Made by a program: the position numbers and the translations under genes | Shown: positions 41,627-49,580 of the stretch, in pieces | Numbering within the stretch: the first letter of the stretch is position 1 | Layout of the letters: each line of letters opens with the position of its first letter | NCBI RefSeq assembly: GCF_001425025.1 | Contig: NZ_LMDE01000014.1 | Location: 1-64,000 of the forward strand | DNA length: 64,000 bases | Reading direction: 5' to 3' | From: Nocardioides sp. Root122 | GTDB lineage: Bacteria; Actinomycetota; Actinomycetes; Propionibacteriales; Nocardioidaceae | The notes under the pieces: generated by a model | What the model saw: the letters and a program-made list of their open reading frames with translations, nothing else | What the model was told of the DNA's origin: nothing | The model's database searches: none

Positions 41627-42655
41627 ATGAGCACCTCGTCCGCCCACGCCGATTCGACACCGCGCAACGTCATCATCATCGGCTCCGGACCCTCGGGATA
41701 CACCGCGGCCGTCTACGCGGCGCGCGCCTCGCTCAACCCCCTCGTGTTCGAGGGCTCGGTCACCGCCGGTGGCGCCCTGATGAACACGACCGAGGTGGAG
41801 AACTTCCCCGGCTTCCGCGACGGCATCATGGGTCCGGCCCTGATGGACGAGATGCGCGCGCAGGCCGAGCGCTTCGGCGCCGAGCTGGTCTCCGACGACA
41901 TCGTCGAGGTCGACCTCACGGGCGACGTCAAGGTCGTCAAGACCGCCACCGACACCTACACCGCGCGCTCGGTGATCCTCGCCACGGGCTCGGGCTACCG
42001 CAAGCTCGGCCTGCCCCGCGAGGAGGAGCTGTCGGGCCGCGGCGTGTCCTGGTGTGCGACCTGCGACGGCTTCTTCTTCCGCGAGCAGGCCATCGCGGTG
42101 ATCGGCGGAGGCGACTCCGCCGTCGAGGAGGCGACCTTCCTCACCCGCTTCGGCTCGAAGGTCTACCTGATCCACCGTCGCGACGAGCTGCGCGCCTCGA
42201 AGATCATGCAGGAGCGCGCCTTCGCCGACCCCAAGCTCGAGATGGTCTGGAACTCCGAGGTCGCGGCGATCAACGGCGCCGACAAGCTCGAGTCGATCAC
42301 CCTGCGTGACACCGTCACGGGCGAGGAGCGCGACCTCGAGGTCACCGGCCTGTTCATCGCGATCGGCCACGACCCGCGCTCGGAGCTGCTCACCGGGCAG
42401 GTCGACCTCGACGACGACGGCTACGTCCTCGTCGACCACCCCTCGACCAAGACCAACCTCCCAGGCGTCTTCGCGGCCGGCGACCTCGTCGACCACCACT
42501 ACCGCCAGGCGATCACCGCCGCCGGCACCGGCTGCGCCGCGGCGCTCGACGCCGAGCGCTTCATCGCGGCGCTCGACCACGAGGCCTCCACGGCGGGAGA
42601 CGCGGCCGCAACGGTCGAGGCGATCGCCGAAGAGGTGCAGACCGCGGGCGCCTGA
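41627..42655 (+). CDS. trxB: Thioredoxin reductase
   Basis: A 342-residue flavoenzyme. The FAD motif is NVIIIGSGPSGYTAAVYAARA; the redox pair is SWCATCDGFFF (about 143-146); the NADPH motif is IAVIGGGDSAVEEA; the C-terminal FAD part is VFAAGDLVDHHYRQAITAAGTGCAAALDAE. It reduces thioredoxin with NADPH. A short acidic C-terminal tail of about 20 residues extends beyond the E. coli length. It is separated from trxA by 196 bases with its own promoter, and preceded by the sigma/anti-sigma pair. Confidence 0.96.
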   Translation: MSTSSAHADSTPRNVIIIGSGPSGYTAAVYAARASLNPLVFEGSVTAGGALMNTTEVENFPGFRDGIMGPALMDEMRAQAERFGAELVSDDIVEVDLTGDVKVVKTATDTYTARSVILATGSGYRKLGLPREEELSGRGVSWCATCDGFFFREQAIAVIGGGDSAVEEATFLTRFGSKVYLIHRRDELRASKIMQERAFADPKLEMVWNSEVAAINGADKLESITLRDTVTGEERDLEVTGLFIAIGHDPRSELLTGQVDLDDDGYVLVDHPSTKTNLPGVFAAGDLVDHHYRQAITAAGTGCAAALDAERFIAALDHEASTAGDAAATVEAIAEEVQTAGA

Positions 42656-42772
42656 CCACCCCGTACGACCCGCTCCCCGCGGGTCACCGGCCTCTGCGTG
42701 CCCGGTCGTCGTCGCCCTGTGGCTCTGTCGACGACCACTGCCCGGTGAACTACCCCCCGTGCCGGCGGCGTC

Positions 42773-42800
42773 GGGAACAAACTGTCAGACGCGTGGTGTT
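42773..42800 (+). promoter_or_regulatory. SigH/SigR-like promoter of trxA
   Basis: GGGAACA (42773-42779) and TGTT (42797-42800) are 17 bases apart. This matches GGGAAYA-N16/17-cGTT well, about 50 bases before the trxA start. Confidence 0.6.
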
Positions 42801-42851
42801 GACTCAGGACATCACCCGATGACACCTGACTTCCTGAAAGGGGCAACCGCA

Positions 42852-43175
42852 GTGGCCGACATCGCCGCCGTGACCGACGCCGAGTTCGAGGCGCAGGTCC
42901 TCAAGTCCGACAAGCCCGTCCTGGTGGACTTCTGGGCGGAGTGGTGCGGCCCGTGCCGCCAGGTCGCCCCGATCCTCGACGAGCTCAACAAGGAGCACGG
43001 TGACAAGCTCACCTTCCTGAAGATGAACGTCGACGAGAACCCCGTCACCCCCTCGTCCTACCGCGTCACCGGCATCCCGACCATCAACGTCTACCAGGGC
43101 GGCGAGGTCGTGAAGTCCATCGTGGGTGCCAAGCCCAAGGCCGCGCTCCTCAAGGAGCTCGACGGCATCATCTGA
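42852..43175 (+). CDS. trxA: Thioredoxin
   Basis: A 107-residue thioredoxin with DFWAEWCGPCRQVAPILDEL (active site WCGPC about 30-34), FLKMNVDENP, YRVTGIPTINVY with the cis-proline, and ELDGII at the end. GTG 42852 (MADIAAVTDAEFEAQVL) was chosen because AAAGGGG lies about ten bases upstream and the result has the family length; ATG 42819 would add eleven residues. It reduces disulfides in many proteins and is recycled by TrxB, encoded just upstream. Confidence 0.95.
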   Translation: MADIAAVTDAEFEAQVLKSDKPVLVDFWAEWCGPCRQVAPILDELNKEHGDKLTFLKMNVDENPVTPSSYRVTGIPTINVYQGGEVVKSIVGAKPKAALLKELDGII

Positions 43176-43183
43176 GACACGCA

Positions 43184-43210
43184 GCCGACCACGAGGAACG
43201 AGTGGTCGGC
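43184..43210 (+). terminator. Hairpin terminator after trxA
   Basis: GCCGACCAC (43184-43192) and GTGGTCGGC (43202-43210), nine perfect pairs with a nine-base loop, nine bases after the trxA stop. Confidence 0.75.
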
Positions 43211-43218
43211 GTGGGCGT

Positions 43219-43343
43219 GGCCAGGTTGAGCAAGCGACACGATTGAGCGAAGCGAAGTCGGACGAGCGCGTCGAAACCCCTCGTGGGAGGAACAGTCCTC
43301 CGAGACGGAGGGTTTCGAGGCACGCTCCGCTCGCACCTCAACC
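43219..43343 (+). repeat. Composite intergenic repeat, copy 1 (parts A and B)
   Basis: Part A (43219-43290, beginning GGCCAGGTTGAGCAAGCGAC) and part B (43311-43343, beginning GGTTTCGAGG and ending GCACCTCAACC) recur as inverse complements at 46499-46569 (A) and 46194-46475 (B, six times). The stretch 43211-43354 has no gene. Confidence 0.75.
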
Positions 43344-43354
43344 GCCAAGCCGGT

Positions 43355-43999
43355 TCAGTCGCCCGAGGCGGCCCGCACCGATCCGATCGGGCGGGTCGCC
43401 TTGTGCGTGGGACGTACGACGCCCCACATCCGCTCGAGCGCGAGCTCGACCTCGTCCTTCCAGGACACCGCGTTCCGCAGCTCCATCCGCATCCGGGGCG
43501 TCGTCGGGTGCGCCCGCTGGGTCTTGAAGCCGACGCTGCCGAGGAAGTCCGCCGGCAGCACGCAGCCGTCCGCGCGGCCCCGGGTGTCGCCGTACGCCTC
43601 GATCGCGGGGTGGCCGCGCTCGACGAGGTCGGCGGCCATCGCCTGCACCAGCAGGCGACCCAGTCCCCCGCCGCGCATCGACGGCTCGATCCACGCCGTC
43701 GCGGCGACGATCGCGTCCGGTGACGTCGGGGCGGTGGGCAGCGCGGCGGCGCCGGGCAGGCGCGCGGCGGGGGCGTAGACGATGTGGCCGACCGTGCGAC
43801 CGTCGACGCGCACGACCCGACCGCACGAGCCCCAGTCGCGCAGCACGCCGGAGAGCCAGCTCTCCTTCTCGGCGATCCGCTCGGCCTCGTCGAGGCGCGC
43901 CCGGTCGACGGGCGCGAGCTCCCAGAACACGCACGCCCGCACCGGATCGGCCAGCTCCGCGAGGTGGTCGACCGTCAAGCGCTCGGTCTTGCGGGACAC
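43355..43999 (-). CDS. GNAT-family N-acetyltransferase
   Basis: A 214-residue protein. GTG 43999 (MSRKTERLTVDHLAELADPV) is favoured because TAGCAT lies seven bases upstream and GAGGA just before it; the open frame continues upstream into the divergent gene. The GNAT core has ATAWIEPSMRGGGLGRLLVQAMAADL (acetyl-CoA motif R-G-G-G-L-G-R-L) and FLGSVGFKTQRAHPTTPRMRMEL (motif B). The substrate is unknown. It is divergent from the aminotransferase gene by 43 bases. Confidence 0.8.
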   Translation of the reverse strand: MSRKTERLTVDHLAELADPVRACVFWELAPVDRARLDEAERIAEKESWLSGVLRDWGSCGRVVRVDGRTVGHIVYAPAARLPGAAALPTAPTSPDAIVAATAWIEPSMRGGGLGRLLVQAMAADLVERGHPAIEAYGDTRGRADGCVLPADFLGSVGFKTQRAHPTTPRMRMELRNAVSWKDEVELALERMWGVVRPTHKATRPIGSVRAASGD

Positions 44000-44006
44000 G
44001 TCCTCG

Positions 44007-44036
44007 ATGCTAGCCGCGTCGTGGGCCTGCGAGGAT
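44007..44036. promoter_or_regulatory. Back-to-back leaderless-type promoters of the GNAT and aminotransferase genes
   Basis: TAGCAT (minus strand, 44007-44012) is seven bases before GTG 43999. GAGGAT (plus strand, 44031-44036) is six bases before GTG 44043; the second box is weak. Confidence 0.4.
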
Positions 44037-44042
44037 GGTGAC

Positions 44043-45257
44043 GTGCGCCAGATCCGACAGAGCAAGAAGCTGCAGGGCGTCCGCTACGACGTGCGCGGGC
44101 CCATCCTCGTCGAGGCCCAGCGACTCGAGGCCGAGGGCCACCGCATCCTCAAGCTCAACATCGGCAACACCGCACCGTTCGGCTTCGAGGCACCCGAGCA
44201 GATCCTCGCCGACATGATCCACCACCTGCCGCAGTCCCAGGGCTACGCCGACTCGCAAGGCATCTGGTCGGCGCGGACCGCGGTCATGCACTACTACCAG
44301 TCGCACGGGCTGCGCGACGTCGGCGTGGAGGACATCTTCATCGGCAACGGCGTCTCCGAGCTCATCTCGATGGTGCTGCAGGCGTTCGTCGACGACGGCA
44401 ACGAGATCCTGGTCCCCGCCCCCGACTACCCGCTCTGGACCGGTGCGGTGACGCTCGCCGGTGGCATCCCGGTGCACTACCGCTGCGACGAGGACGACGA
44501 CTGGAACCCCGACCTCGCCGACATCGAGTCGAAGATCACCGAGAACACCCACGCGCTCGTCATCATCAACCCCAACAACCCGACGGGTGCCGTCTACAGC
44601 GAGGCGACGGTCAAGGGTCTCGTCGACATCGCGCGGCGCCACCAGCTCGTGGTGATGGCCGACGAGATCTACGAGAAGATCCTGTTCGAGGACGCCGAGC
44701 ACCACCATGCGGCGGCCTACGGCGGCAACGACGTGCTGGTCCTGACGTTCTCGGGTCTCTCCAAGGCCTACCGGGTGTGCGGCTACCGCGCCGGGTGGGT
44801 GATGATCTCGGGCCCCAAGGAGCTCGCGACGGACTTCCTCGAGGGCCTCACGCTCATCGCCAACATGCGCATGTGTGCCAACGTGCCGGCGCAGCACGCG
44901 ATCCAGACCGCCCTCGGCGGCTACCAGTCCATCGAGGAGCTCATCGGTCCCGGCGGGCGCTTCTACGAGCAGTCGATGCTCGCGCACCGGCTGCTCAACG
45001 AGATCCCCGGCGTCACCAACGTGAAGCCGCGTGGCGCCCTCTACTGCTTCCCGCGGCTGGACCCGGAGGTCTACGCCATCGAGGACGACCAGGAGTTCGT
45101 CATCGACCTGCTGCGCGCCAAGAAGATCCTCGTCACGCACGGCACCGGCTTCAACTGGCCGGCACCCGACCACTTCCGGCTGGTCACGCTGCCCGAGGCG
45201 AGCGTGCTCGAGGAGGCGATCGGGCGGATCGCGGACTTCCTCGCCACGCGGCGCTGA
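44043..45257 (+). CDS. Alanine aminotransferase-like class I aminotransferase
   Basis: A 404-residue PLP enzyme like AlaA. It starts MRQIRQSKKLQGVRYDVRGP. Key parts are LNIGNTAPFGFEAPEQI, YADSQGIWSARTAV, IFIGNGVSELI, IINPNNPTGAVY, VVMADEIYEKI, FSGLSKAYRVCGYRAGW (PLP lysine in LSKAY) and NVKPRGALYCFPRL. It should transfer the amino group of glutamate to pyruvate. GTG 44043 was chosen because the frame upstream is the complement of the GNAT gene. It is followed 83 bases later by the acyltransferase gene. Confidence 0.88.
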   Translation: MRQIRQSKKLQGVRYDVRGPILVEAQRLEAEGHRILKLNIGNTAPFGFEAPEQILADMIHHLPQSQGYADSQGIWSARTAVMHYYQSHGLRDVGVEDIFIGNGVSELISMVLQAFVDDGNEILVPAPDYPLWTGAVTLAGGIPVHYRCDEDDDWNPDLADIESKITENTHALVIINPNNPTGAVYSEATVKGLVDIARRHQLVVMADEIYEKILFEDAEHHHAAAYGGNDVLVLTFSGLSKAYRVCGYRAGWVMISGPKELATDFLEGLTLIANMRMCANVPAQHAIQTALGGYQSIEELIGPGGRFYEQSMLAHRLLNEIPGVTNVKPRGALYCFPRLDPEVYAIEDDQEFVIDLLRAKKILVTHGTGFNWPAPDHFRLVTLPEASVLEEAIGRIADFLATRR

Positions 45258-45328
45258 CGTCCTGCCCCGACGGCACAGGTGCCGTGAGTCACCCCAGTGG
45301 CGTCTGGTGGGGCCCACCTCCGGCTCCG

Positions 45329-45334
45329 TAGGCT
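45329..45334 (+). promoter_or_regulatory. Leaderless-type -10 box TAGGCT of the acyltransferase gene
   Basis: TAGGCT with six C residues to ATG 45341; no Shine-Dalgarno sequence. Confidence 0.55.
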
Positions 45335-45340
45335 CCCCCC

Positions 45341-46120
45341 ATGCGTGACCTCACCTACCCGCCGATCATCTGGACGGCGCTCGCGGGCTTCAAGGCGCTC
45401 GGCCAGACCTTCCAGATGAGCGGCACGGACCACGTGCCCCGCGATGGTGGGGTCCTGCTGGCCTACAACCACGTCAGCTACGTCGACTTCATCTACGGAG
45501 GCTTCGCCGCGCATCCCTCGCGCCGACTGGTGAGGTTCATGGCCAAGCGCGAGCTGTTCGACCACCAGGCTGCCGGCCCCCTGATGCGCTCGCTGCACCA
45601 CATCGAGGTGGATCGCGGCGAGGGCGTGGCGAGCTTCCACACCGCGGTCGACTACCTGCGTCAGGGCGAGGCGGTGGGAATCTTCCCCGAGGCGACCATC
45701 TCTCGGGCCATGGAGCTGAAGGAGTTCAAGACCGGTGCCGTACGCATCGCGGCGGCGGCCGGCGTACCTCTCGTGCCGGTCATCCTCTGGGGCACGCAGC
45801 GGATGCTCACCAAGGACCACCCGCGCGACTTCTCCCGCGGCAAGACCATCGCGATCACCGTGGGCGAGGCCATGCACCCGACCGGCGACGACCCGGTCGG
45901 CGACACCGCCGAGCTCCGGCGCCGGATGAGCGGCATGCTGGCTGAGACGATCGCGTCGTACCCCGCCGCCGAGCAGCCGCCCGGCTCCTGGTGGGTCCCG
46001 GCCTCCATGGGCGGTTCCGCCCCCACGCTCGAAGAGGCCGAGGCGCTCGACGCCGCGGAGAAGCGCGAGCGAGCCCGCAAGCGTGCCGAGAAGCGGGCAA
46101 AGCGACAGAGCGACAAGTAG
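45341..46120 (+). CDS. 1-acyl-sn-glycerol-3-phosphate acyltransferase (PlsC-like)
   Basis: A 259-residue membrane-associated acyltransferase. AYNHVSYVDFIY carries the catalytic H-x4-D, and VGIFPEATIS the glycerol-phosphate-binding motif. HHIEVDRGEG and VPVILWGTQRM follow. It should make phosphatidic acid from lysophosphatidic acid for membrane lipids. The last 40 residues form a charged helix (EAEALDAAEKRERARKRAEK), perhaps a coiled coil. Leaderless start at ATG 45341. Confidence 0.87.
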   Translation: MRDLTYPPIIWTALAGFKALGQTFQMSGTDHVPRDGGVLLAYNHVSYVDFIYGGFAAHPSRRLVRFMAKRELFDHQAAGPLMRSLHHIEVDRGEGVASFHTAVDYLRQGEAVGIFPEATISRAMELKEFKTGAVRIAAAAGVPLVPVILWGTQRMLTKDHPRDFSRGKTIAITVGEAMHPTGDDPVGDTAELRRRMSGMLAETIASYPAAEQPPGSWWVPASMGGSAPTLEEAEALDAAEKRERARKRAEKRAKRQSDK

Positions 46121-46193
46121 ATCTGTCGACAGGTCTCTATGTCGTTTTGTCGACATTGAGCGTGAAAGGGTCGGCCTGAAAGCATCCGCCGGG
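46121..46193 (+). other. AT-richer spacer with TTTTGTCGACA motif
   Basis: Contains CTGTCGACAG and TTTTGTCGACA. About 38 bases here resemble 52738-52777 inside the dnaA linker region (TCGACAG...TCTAT...TTTGTCGACA). No gene is seen. Confidence 0.3.
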
Positions 46194-46475
46194 GGTTGAG
46201 GTGCGAGCGGAGCGAGCCTCGAGACCACCTGCCAGGATCCAGACCCTCGGTGGTTGAGGTGCGAGCGGAGCGAGCCTCGAAACCACGGCACCCCTCGGTG
46301 GTTGAGGTGCGAGCGGAGCGAGCCTCGAAACCACGTCACCCCTCGATGGTTGAGGTCCGAGCGGAGCGAGCCTCGAAACCACGTCACCCCTCGATGGTTG
46401 AGGTCCGAGCGGCTCGAGCCTCGAAACCACGTCACCCTCGGTGGTTGAGGTGCGAGCGGAGCGAGCCTCGAAACC
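46194..46475 (+). repeat. Six-copy 48-bp tandem repeat (part B)
   Basis: Units starting GGTTGAGGTGCGAGCGGAGC begin at 46194, 46252, 46300, 46348, 46396 and 46443 and end CTCGAAACCAC. Spacing is 58, 48, 48, 48 and 47. The first gap is longer. The conserved 33-base core has GGTT/AACC and GAGG/CCTC complementary ends, so each can fold as a hairpin. The array is open in several frames, which is only a result of the 48-base period. Confidence 0.85.
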
Positions 46476-46498
46476 ACGTGTCCGCTCAGATGGCCCCG

Positions 46499-46569
46499 CC
46501 TCCCACGAGGGGCTTCGACGCGCTCGTGTCCCTTCGCGAGCTCAGGGACGTCGCTTGCTCAACCTGGCC
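46499..46569 (-). repeat. Composite intergenic repeat, copy 2, part A
   Basis: Inverse complement of 43219-43290 with a diverged middle (CTTCGCGAGCTCAGGGA in place of the sequence around 43242-43260). Together with the tandem array it mirrors copy 1, so the three genes between are bracketed by inverted repeats. 46570-46612 shows nothing further. Confidence 0.7.
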
Positions 46570-46612
46570 GGACCCACGCGACCTGCTCGTACCTCGCAGG
46601 CCGCTGGCCGTC

Positions 46613-47626
46613 TCAGATGGGTCGGTCCTCGCGGTTGCGGGGGTCCATGACGTCCACGATCCGGCGCAGGTCCTCGAGGCTGGCGAACTCCACGGTGATC
46701 TTGCCCTTGGCCTTGCCCAGGTCGACCTTGACCCGCGTCTCGAGCCGGTCGGACAAGCGGTCGGCGAGCTCGGCCAGACCGGGGGCCACCGGCTTGCGCC
46801 GCACCACGCGCGGAGCGTCCTCGGCCTCGACGCCCATGGACACGATCTCCTCGAGACCACGCACGGAGATTCCCTCGGCCGTCACGCGCGACGCGAGCTT
46901 GTCCTGCAGCCCCGGGTCCTCGACGGTGAGCAAAGCGCGGGCGTGGCCGGCGGACAGCACGCCGGCGGCGACACGACGCTGGACGGCCGGCGAGAGCTTG
47001 AGCAGGCGGAGCGTGTTGGAGATCTGCGGCCGGGAGCGGCCGATGCGCTGGGCCAGCTCCTCGTGGGTGCACCCGAAGTCCTCGAGCAGCTGTCCGTAGG
47101 CAGCCGCTTCCTCCAACGGGTTGAGCTGGGAGCGATGGAGGTTCTCCAGCAGCGCGTCGCGCAGCATGTCGGTGTCGTCGGTCTCGCGGACGATCGCGGG
47201 GATCGTGTCGCGGCCGGCCTCCTGGGAAGCGCGCCACCGACGCTCACCCATGATGAGCTCATAGGAGTCCTCGCCGTCCTTGCGGACGACGACGGGCTGG
47301 AGCAGGCCCACCTCGCGGATCGAGTGGACGAGCTCGGCGAGCGCCTCCTCCTCGAAGACCTGGCGAGGCTGGCGGGCATTGGGCCGGACCTGGCTGATGG
47401 GCAGATCGGCGAAGTACGCCCCGGCGACGGTTCCCCCGCCCGGCGTGCCGGCGTCTGCTCCGTCGTGGACCCTCGTGGGCGATGACGCCGAGGTGCCGTT
47501 CGACGACGGTGCGGTCGTGGTCGCCGCCGGGTCGGCGGACTCCGAGGCCGGGGCCTGGGACGGGGCGGTCGGGATCAGCGACCCCAGGCCGCGTCCGAGT
47601 CCTCGGCGGGGCGGGTTGGCGTTCAT
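46613..47626 (-). CDS. parB: Chromosome partitioning protein ParB
   Basis: A 337-residue CTPase and parS-binding protein. ATG 47626 (MNANPPRRGLGRGLGSLIPT, the conserved N-terminal tail that stimulates ParA) follows GAGGA. A disordered Ser/Ala/Thr segment lies at about 22-75. The ParB/Srx domain has LPISQVRPNARQPRQVF, LQPVVVRKD and MGERRWRASQEAG. The helix-turn-helix is EELAQRIGRSRPQISNTLRLLKL, and the C-terminal dimerisation part ends DPRNREDRPI. It loads at the parS sites located in parA and rsmG and spreads to organise the origin region. 76 bases separate it from parA. Confidence 0.96.
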   Translation of the reverse strand: MNANPPRRGLGRGLGSLIPTAPSQAPASESADPAATTTAPSSNGTSASSPTRVHDGADAGTPGGGTVAGAYFADLPISQVRPNARQPRQVFEEEALAELVHSIREVGLLQPVVVRKDGEDSYELIMGERRWRASQEAGRDTIPAIVRETDDTDMLRDALLENLHRSQLNPLEEAAAYGQLLEDFGCTHEELAQRIGRSRPQISNTLRLLKLSPAVQRRVAAGVLSAGHARALLTVEDPGLQDKLASRVTAEGISVRGLEEIVSMGVEAEDAPRVVRRKPVAPGLAELADRLSDRLETRVKVDLGKAKGKITVEFASLEDLRRIVDVMDPRNREDRPI

Positions 47627-47702
47627 GGGGTGTCCTCGTGAGGTGGTTCGGGGGAGCGGAGCGCGGGAGTGGCCCGCAGCGGGGTGCTCGTGCGGGCGTT
47701 CG

Positions 47703-48851
47703 TCACCCGGGGGCTCCCTTGCTGGCGATCTCCCGAGCCGCCTCCAGGTAGGAGAGCGCACCCGCCGACGCCGGATCGTAGGTCATCACGGTCTGTCCGT
47801 ACGACGGCGCCTCCGAGACCCTGACCGAACGGGGCACGGCGGTCTTGAGCACCTGGTCACCGAAGTGGCTGCGCACCTCGTCGGCGACCCCGGCCGCGAG
47901 GCGGGTCCGGGCGTCGTACATGGTCAGCAGGATGGTCGAGACGATGAGCTCGGGGTTGAGGTGCTGGCGCACCATCTCCACGGTCTCCAGCAGCTGTCCG
48001 AGGCCTTCGAGGGCGTAGTACTCCGCCTGGATCGGGATGAACATCTCCCGGCCGGCCACGAGAGCGTTGAGGGTCAGCAGCCCCAGTGAGGGCGGGCAGT
48101 CCACGAAGACGTAGTCGAAGCGCTCGTCACCGACGTCGTCCGCCGACCCGATCTGGGGGTGCGCCGCGATCGCCCGCGCCAGGCGCTGCTCGCGGGCGAC
48201 GACACTGACGAGCTCGATCTCCGCGCCGGCCAGGTCGATCGTGGCGGGCACGACCCAGAGACCCGGCAGGTCGGCGCACTCGGTCATCACCTCGACGAGA
48301 GGCTGCCCGTCGACGAGCATGTCGTACGTCGAGGGCACACCTCGGTGGTGCTCGATGCTGAGGGCGGTCGACGCGTTGCCTTGAGGGTCGAGGTCGATGA
48401 CAAGGACCTTCTGGCCGAGCTGGGCCAGTCCAGCCGCGACGTTGACTGTCGACGTGGTCTTGCCCACGCCGCCCTTCTGGTTCGCCACGACGAACACCCG
48501 GGTGGCATCGGGGCGCGGAACACCGTGACGGCGCAGCCCGCCGGAACGAGCCAGCACCGAGTGCTGGGCCGCTTGGGCGAGCGGCGTGGCGTGGTCCGTG
48601 AAGTCGGGCCCGTCGACGGCGATGTCGGCTGCGGTCCGGACCTGCCATGCGGGGCGGGTTTCACGTGAAACATCGCGCGCGGGCGTTTCACGTGAAACAT
48701 CCACGCCGCCGGGCACCTGTGGATGAATCGCGTCATCCTGTGGAGAAACCCGCTCAGCAGGCGTGCCGGAGCCGGTGGAAAACTTTCCATCCGCATTGCT
48801 CTCGGGACGCCAGTCCGCGTTCTCGGTGCGACCGTCGGTCACCTCAGACAC
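47703..48851 (-). CDS. parA: Chromosome partitioning ATPase ParA
   Basis: A 382-residue ATPase. The deviant Walker A is VVANQKGGVGKTTSTVN (about 120-136), followed by LVIDLDPQGNAST and FDYVFVDCPPSLGLLT. The N-terminal 110 residues are a long variable extension that includes two VSRET segments, encoded by two perfect parS sites. GTG 48851 lies three bases after the rsmG stop; no strong ribosome-binding site is seen, so coupling to rsmG is likely. An internal start further down is possible. It moves ParB-parS complexes and so segregates origins. Confidence 0.94.
   Translation of the reverse strand: MSEVTDGRTENADWRPESNADGKFSTGSGTPAERVSPQDDAIHPQVPGGVDVSRETPARDVSRETRPAWQVRTAADIAVDGPDFTDHATPLAQAAQHSVLARSGGLRRHGVPRPDATRVFVVANQKGGVGKTTSTVNVAAGLAQLGQKVLVIDLDPQGNASTALSIEHHRGVPSTYDMLVDGQPLVEVMTECADLPGLWVVPATIDLAGAEIELVSVVAREQRLARAIAAHPQIGSADDVGDERFDYVFVDCPPSLGLLTLNALVAGREMFIPIQAEYYALEGLGQLLETVEMVRQHLNPELIVSTILLTMYDARTRLAAGVADEVRSHFGDQVLKTAVPRSVRVSEAPSYGQTVMTYDPASAGALSYLEAAREIASKGAPG
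48658..48671. promoter_or_regulatory. parS: parS site 1 (in parA)
   Basis: GTTTCACGTGAAAC, perfect 14-base parS consensus, within the parA coding region where it reads VSRET. Confidence 0.97.
48685..48698. promoter_or_regulatory. parS: parS site 2 (in parA)
   Basis: GTTTCACGTGAAAC, perfect; 27 bases from site 1 and in the same parA frame, so VSRET is repeated nine residues apart. Confidence 0.97.
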
Positions 48852-48854
48852 CTC

Positions 48855-49580
48855 TCACTGTGCTGCACGCCGCGAACGCCTCGAAGGGCGCCGCTTGGAC
48901 TCACGGGCAAGGGGCCAACCTATCTGCGTGGGATCGGCCCAGGGGACACGGACCACCGTCGTCGGTGGGTCCGCCACACCGATACCCACTTCGAACACCT
49001 CTGGAACGCCGCATCGCCATCTGTGGAGGAACTCCTCAGCCTCTTCGACCTCGTCCTGGACCGAGCGGCCCTTCATCGCCATGAGTGCGCCGGTCGGCGC
49101 GACCAAGGGCATCGACCACCCGAGCAGCCGCACCAAGGGTGCCACGGCGCGAGACGTCACGACGTCGAACGTCGACACCCCGTGCAGATGCTCCGCGCGG
49201 CCCCGGACGACCGTGACGTGGGACAGCCCGAGCTCCGCGATGACCTCGTCGAGGAAGGTCGTCCGACGCAGGAGAGGCTCGACGAGCGTCATCTGCAGGT
49301 CGGGACGCGCAATGGCAACGACCAAGCCGGGGAGCCCGGCACCGGTCCCGATGTCGCACACGGTGGCGTCTGCAGGAATCGCCTCAGCGAGGACCGCCGA
49401 GTTCAACACGTGCCGTTCCCACAGCCGAGGCGCCTCTCGCGGCCCGATCAGGCCGCGCAGGACCCCTTCGGTCGCGAGGAGCTCGGTGTACCGCGCCGCG
49501 AGGTCGAGGCGCTCGGACGCGAACACCCTCCGCGCCGCTTCCGGCACGGAGGGTGTTTCACGTGAAACGTCGTCGCTCAC
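48855..49580 (-). CDS. rsmG: 16S rRNA (guanine-N7) methyltransferase RsmG
   Basis: A 241-residue SAM-dependent enzyme that methylates the 530-loop guanine of 16S rRNA. RYTELLATEGVLRGLIGPRE and LWERHVLNSAVLAE are the conserved entry; ATVCDIGTGAGLPGLVVAIA is the SAM motif, VEPLLRRTTFLDEV follows, and SRAVAPLVRLLGWSMPL comes later. GTG 49580 overlaps the jag stop as GTGA. Residues 5-9 (VSRET) are encoded by a parS site. Loss of RsmG is known elsewhere to give low-level streptomycin resistance. Confidence 0.94.
   Translation of the reverse strand: MSDDVSRETPSVPEAARRVFASERLDLAARYTELLATEGVLRGLIGPREAPRLWERHVLNSAVLAEAIPADATVCDIGTGAGLPGLVVAIARPDLQMTLVEPLLRRTTFLDEVIAELGLSHVTVVRGRAEHLHGVSTFDVVTSRAVAPLVRLLGWSMPLVAPTGALMAMKGRSVQDEVEEAEEFLHRWRCGVPEVFEVGIGVADPPTTVVRVPWADPTQIGWPLARESKRRPSRRSRRAAQ
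49555..49568. promoter_or_regulatory. parS: parS site 3 (in rsmG)
   Basis: GTTTCACGTGAAAC, perfect; in the first codons of rsmG, again reading VSRET, 857 bases from site 2. Confidence 0.97.

Noticed and set aside
46194..46475. CRISPR array
   Set aside because: The gaps between 33-base cores are nearly identical to each other rather than unique spacers, and no cas gene is near.
46196..47485. 429-codon plus-strand frame starting in the tandem repeat
   Set aside because: The repeat part is open because its period is a multiple of three; the remainder is antisense to parB.
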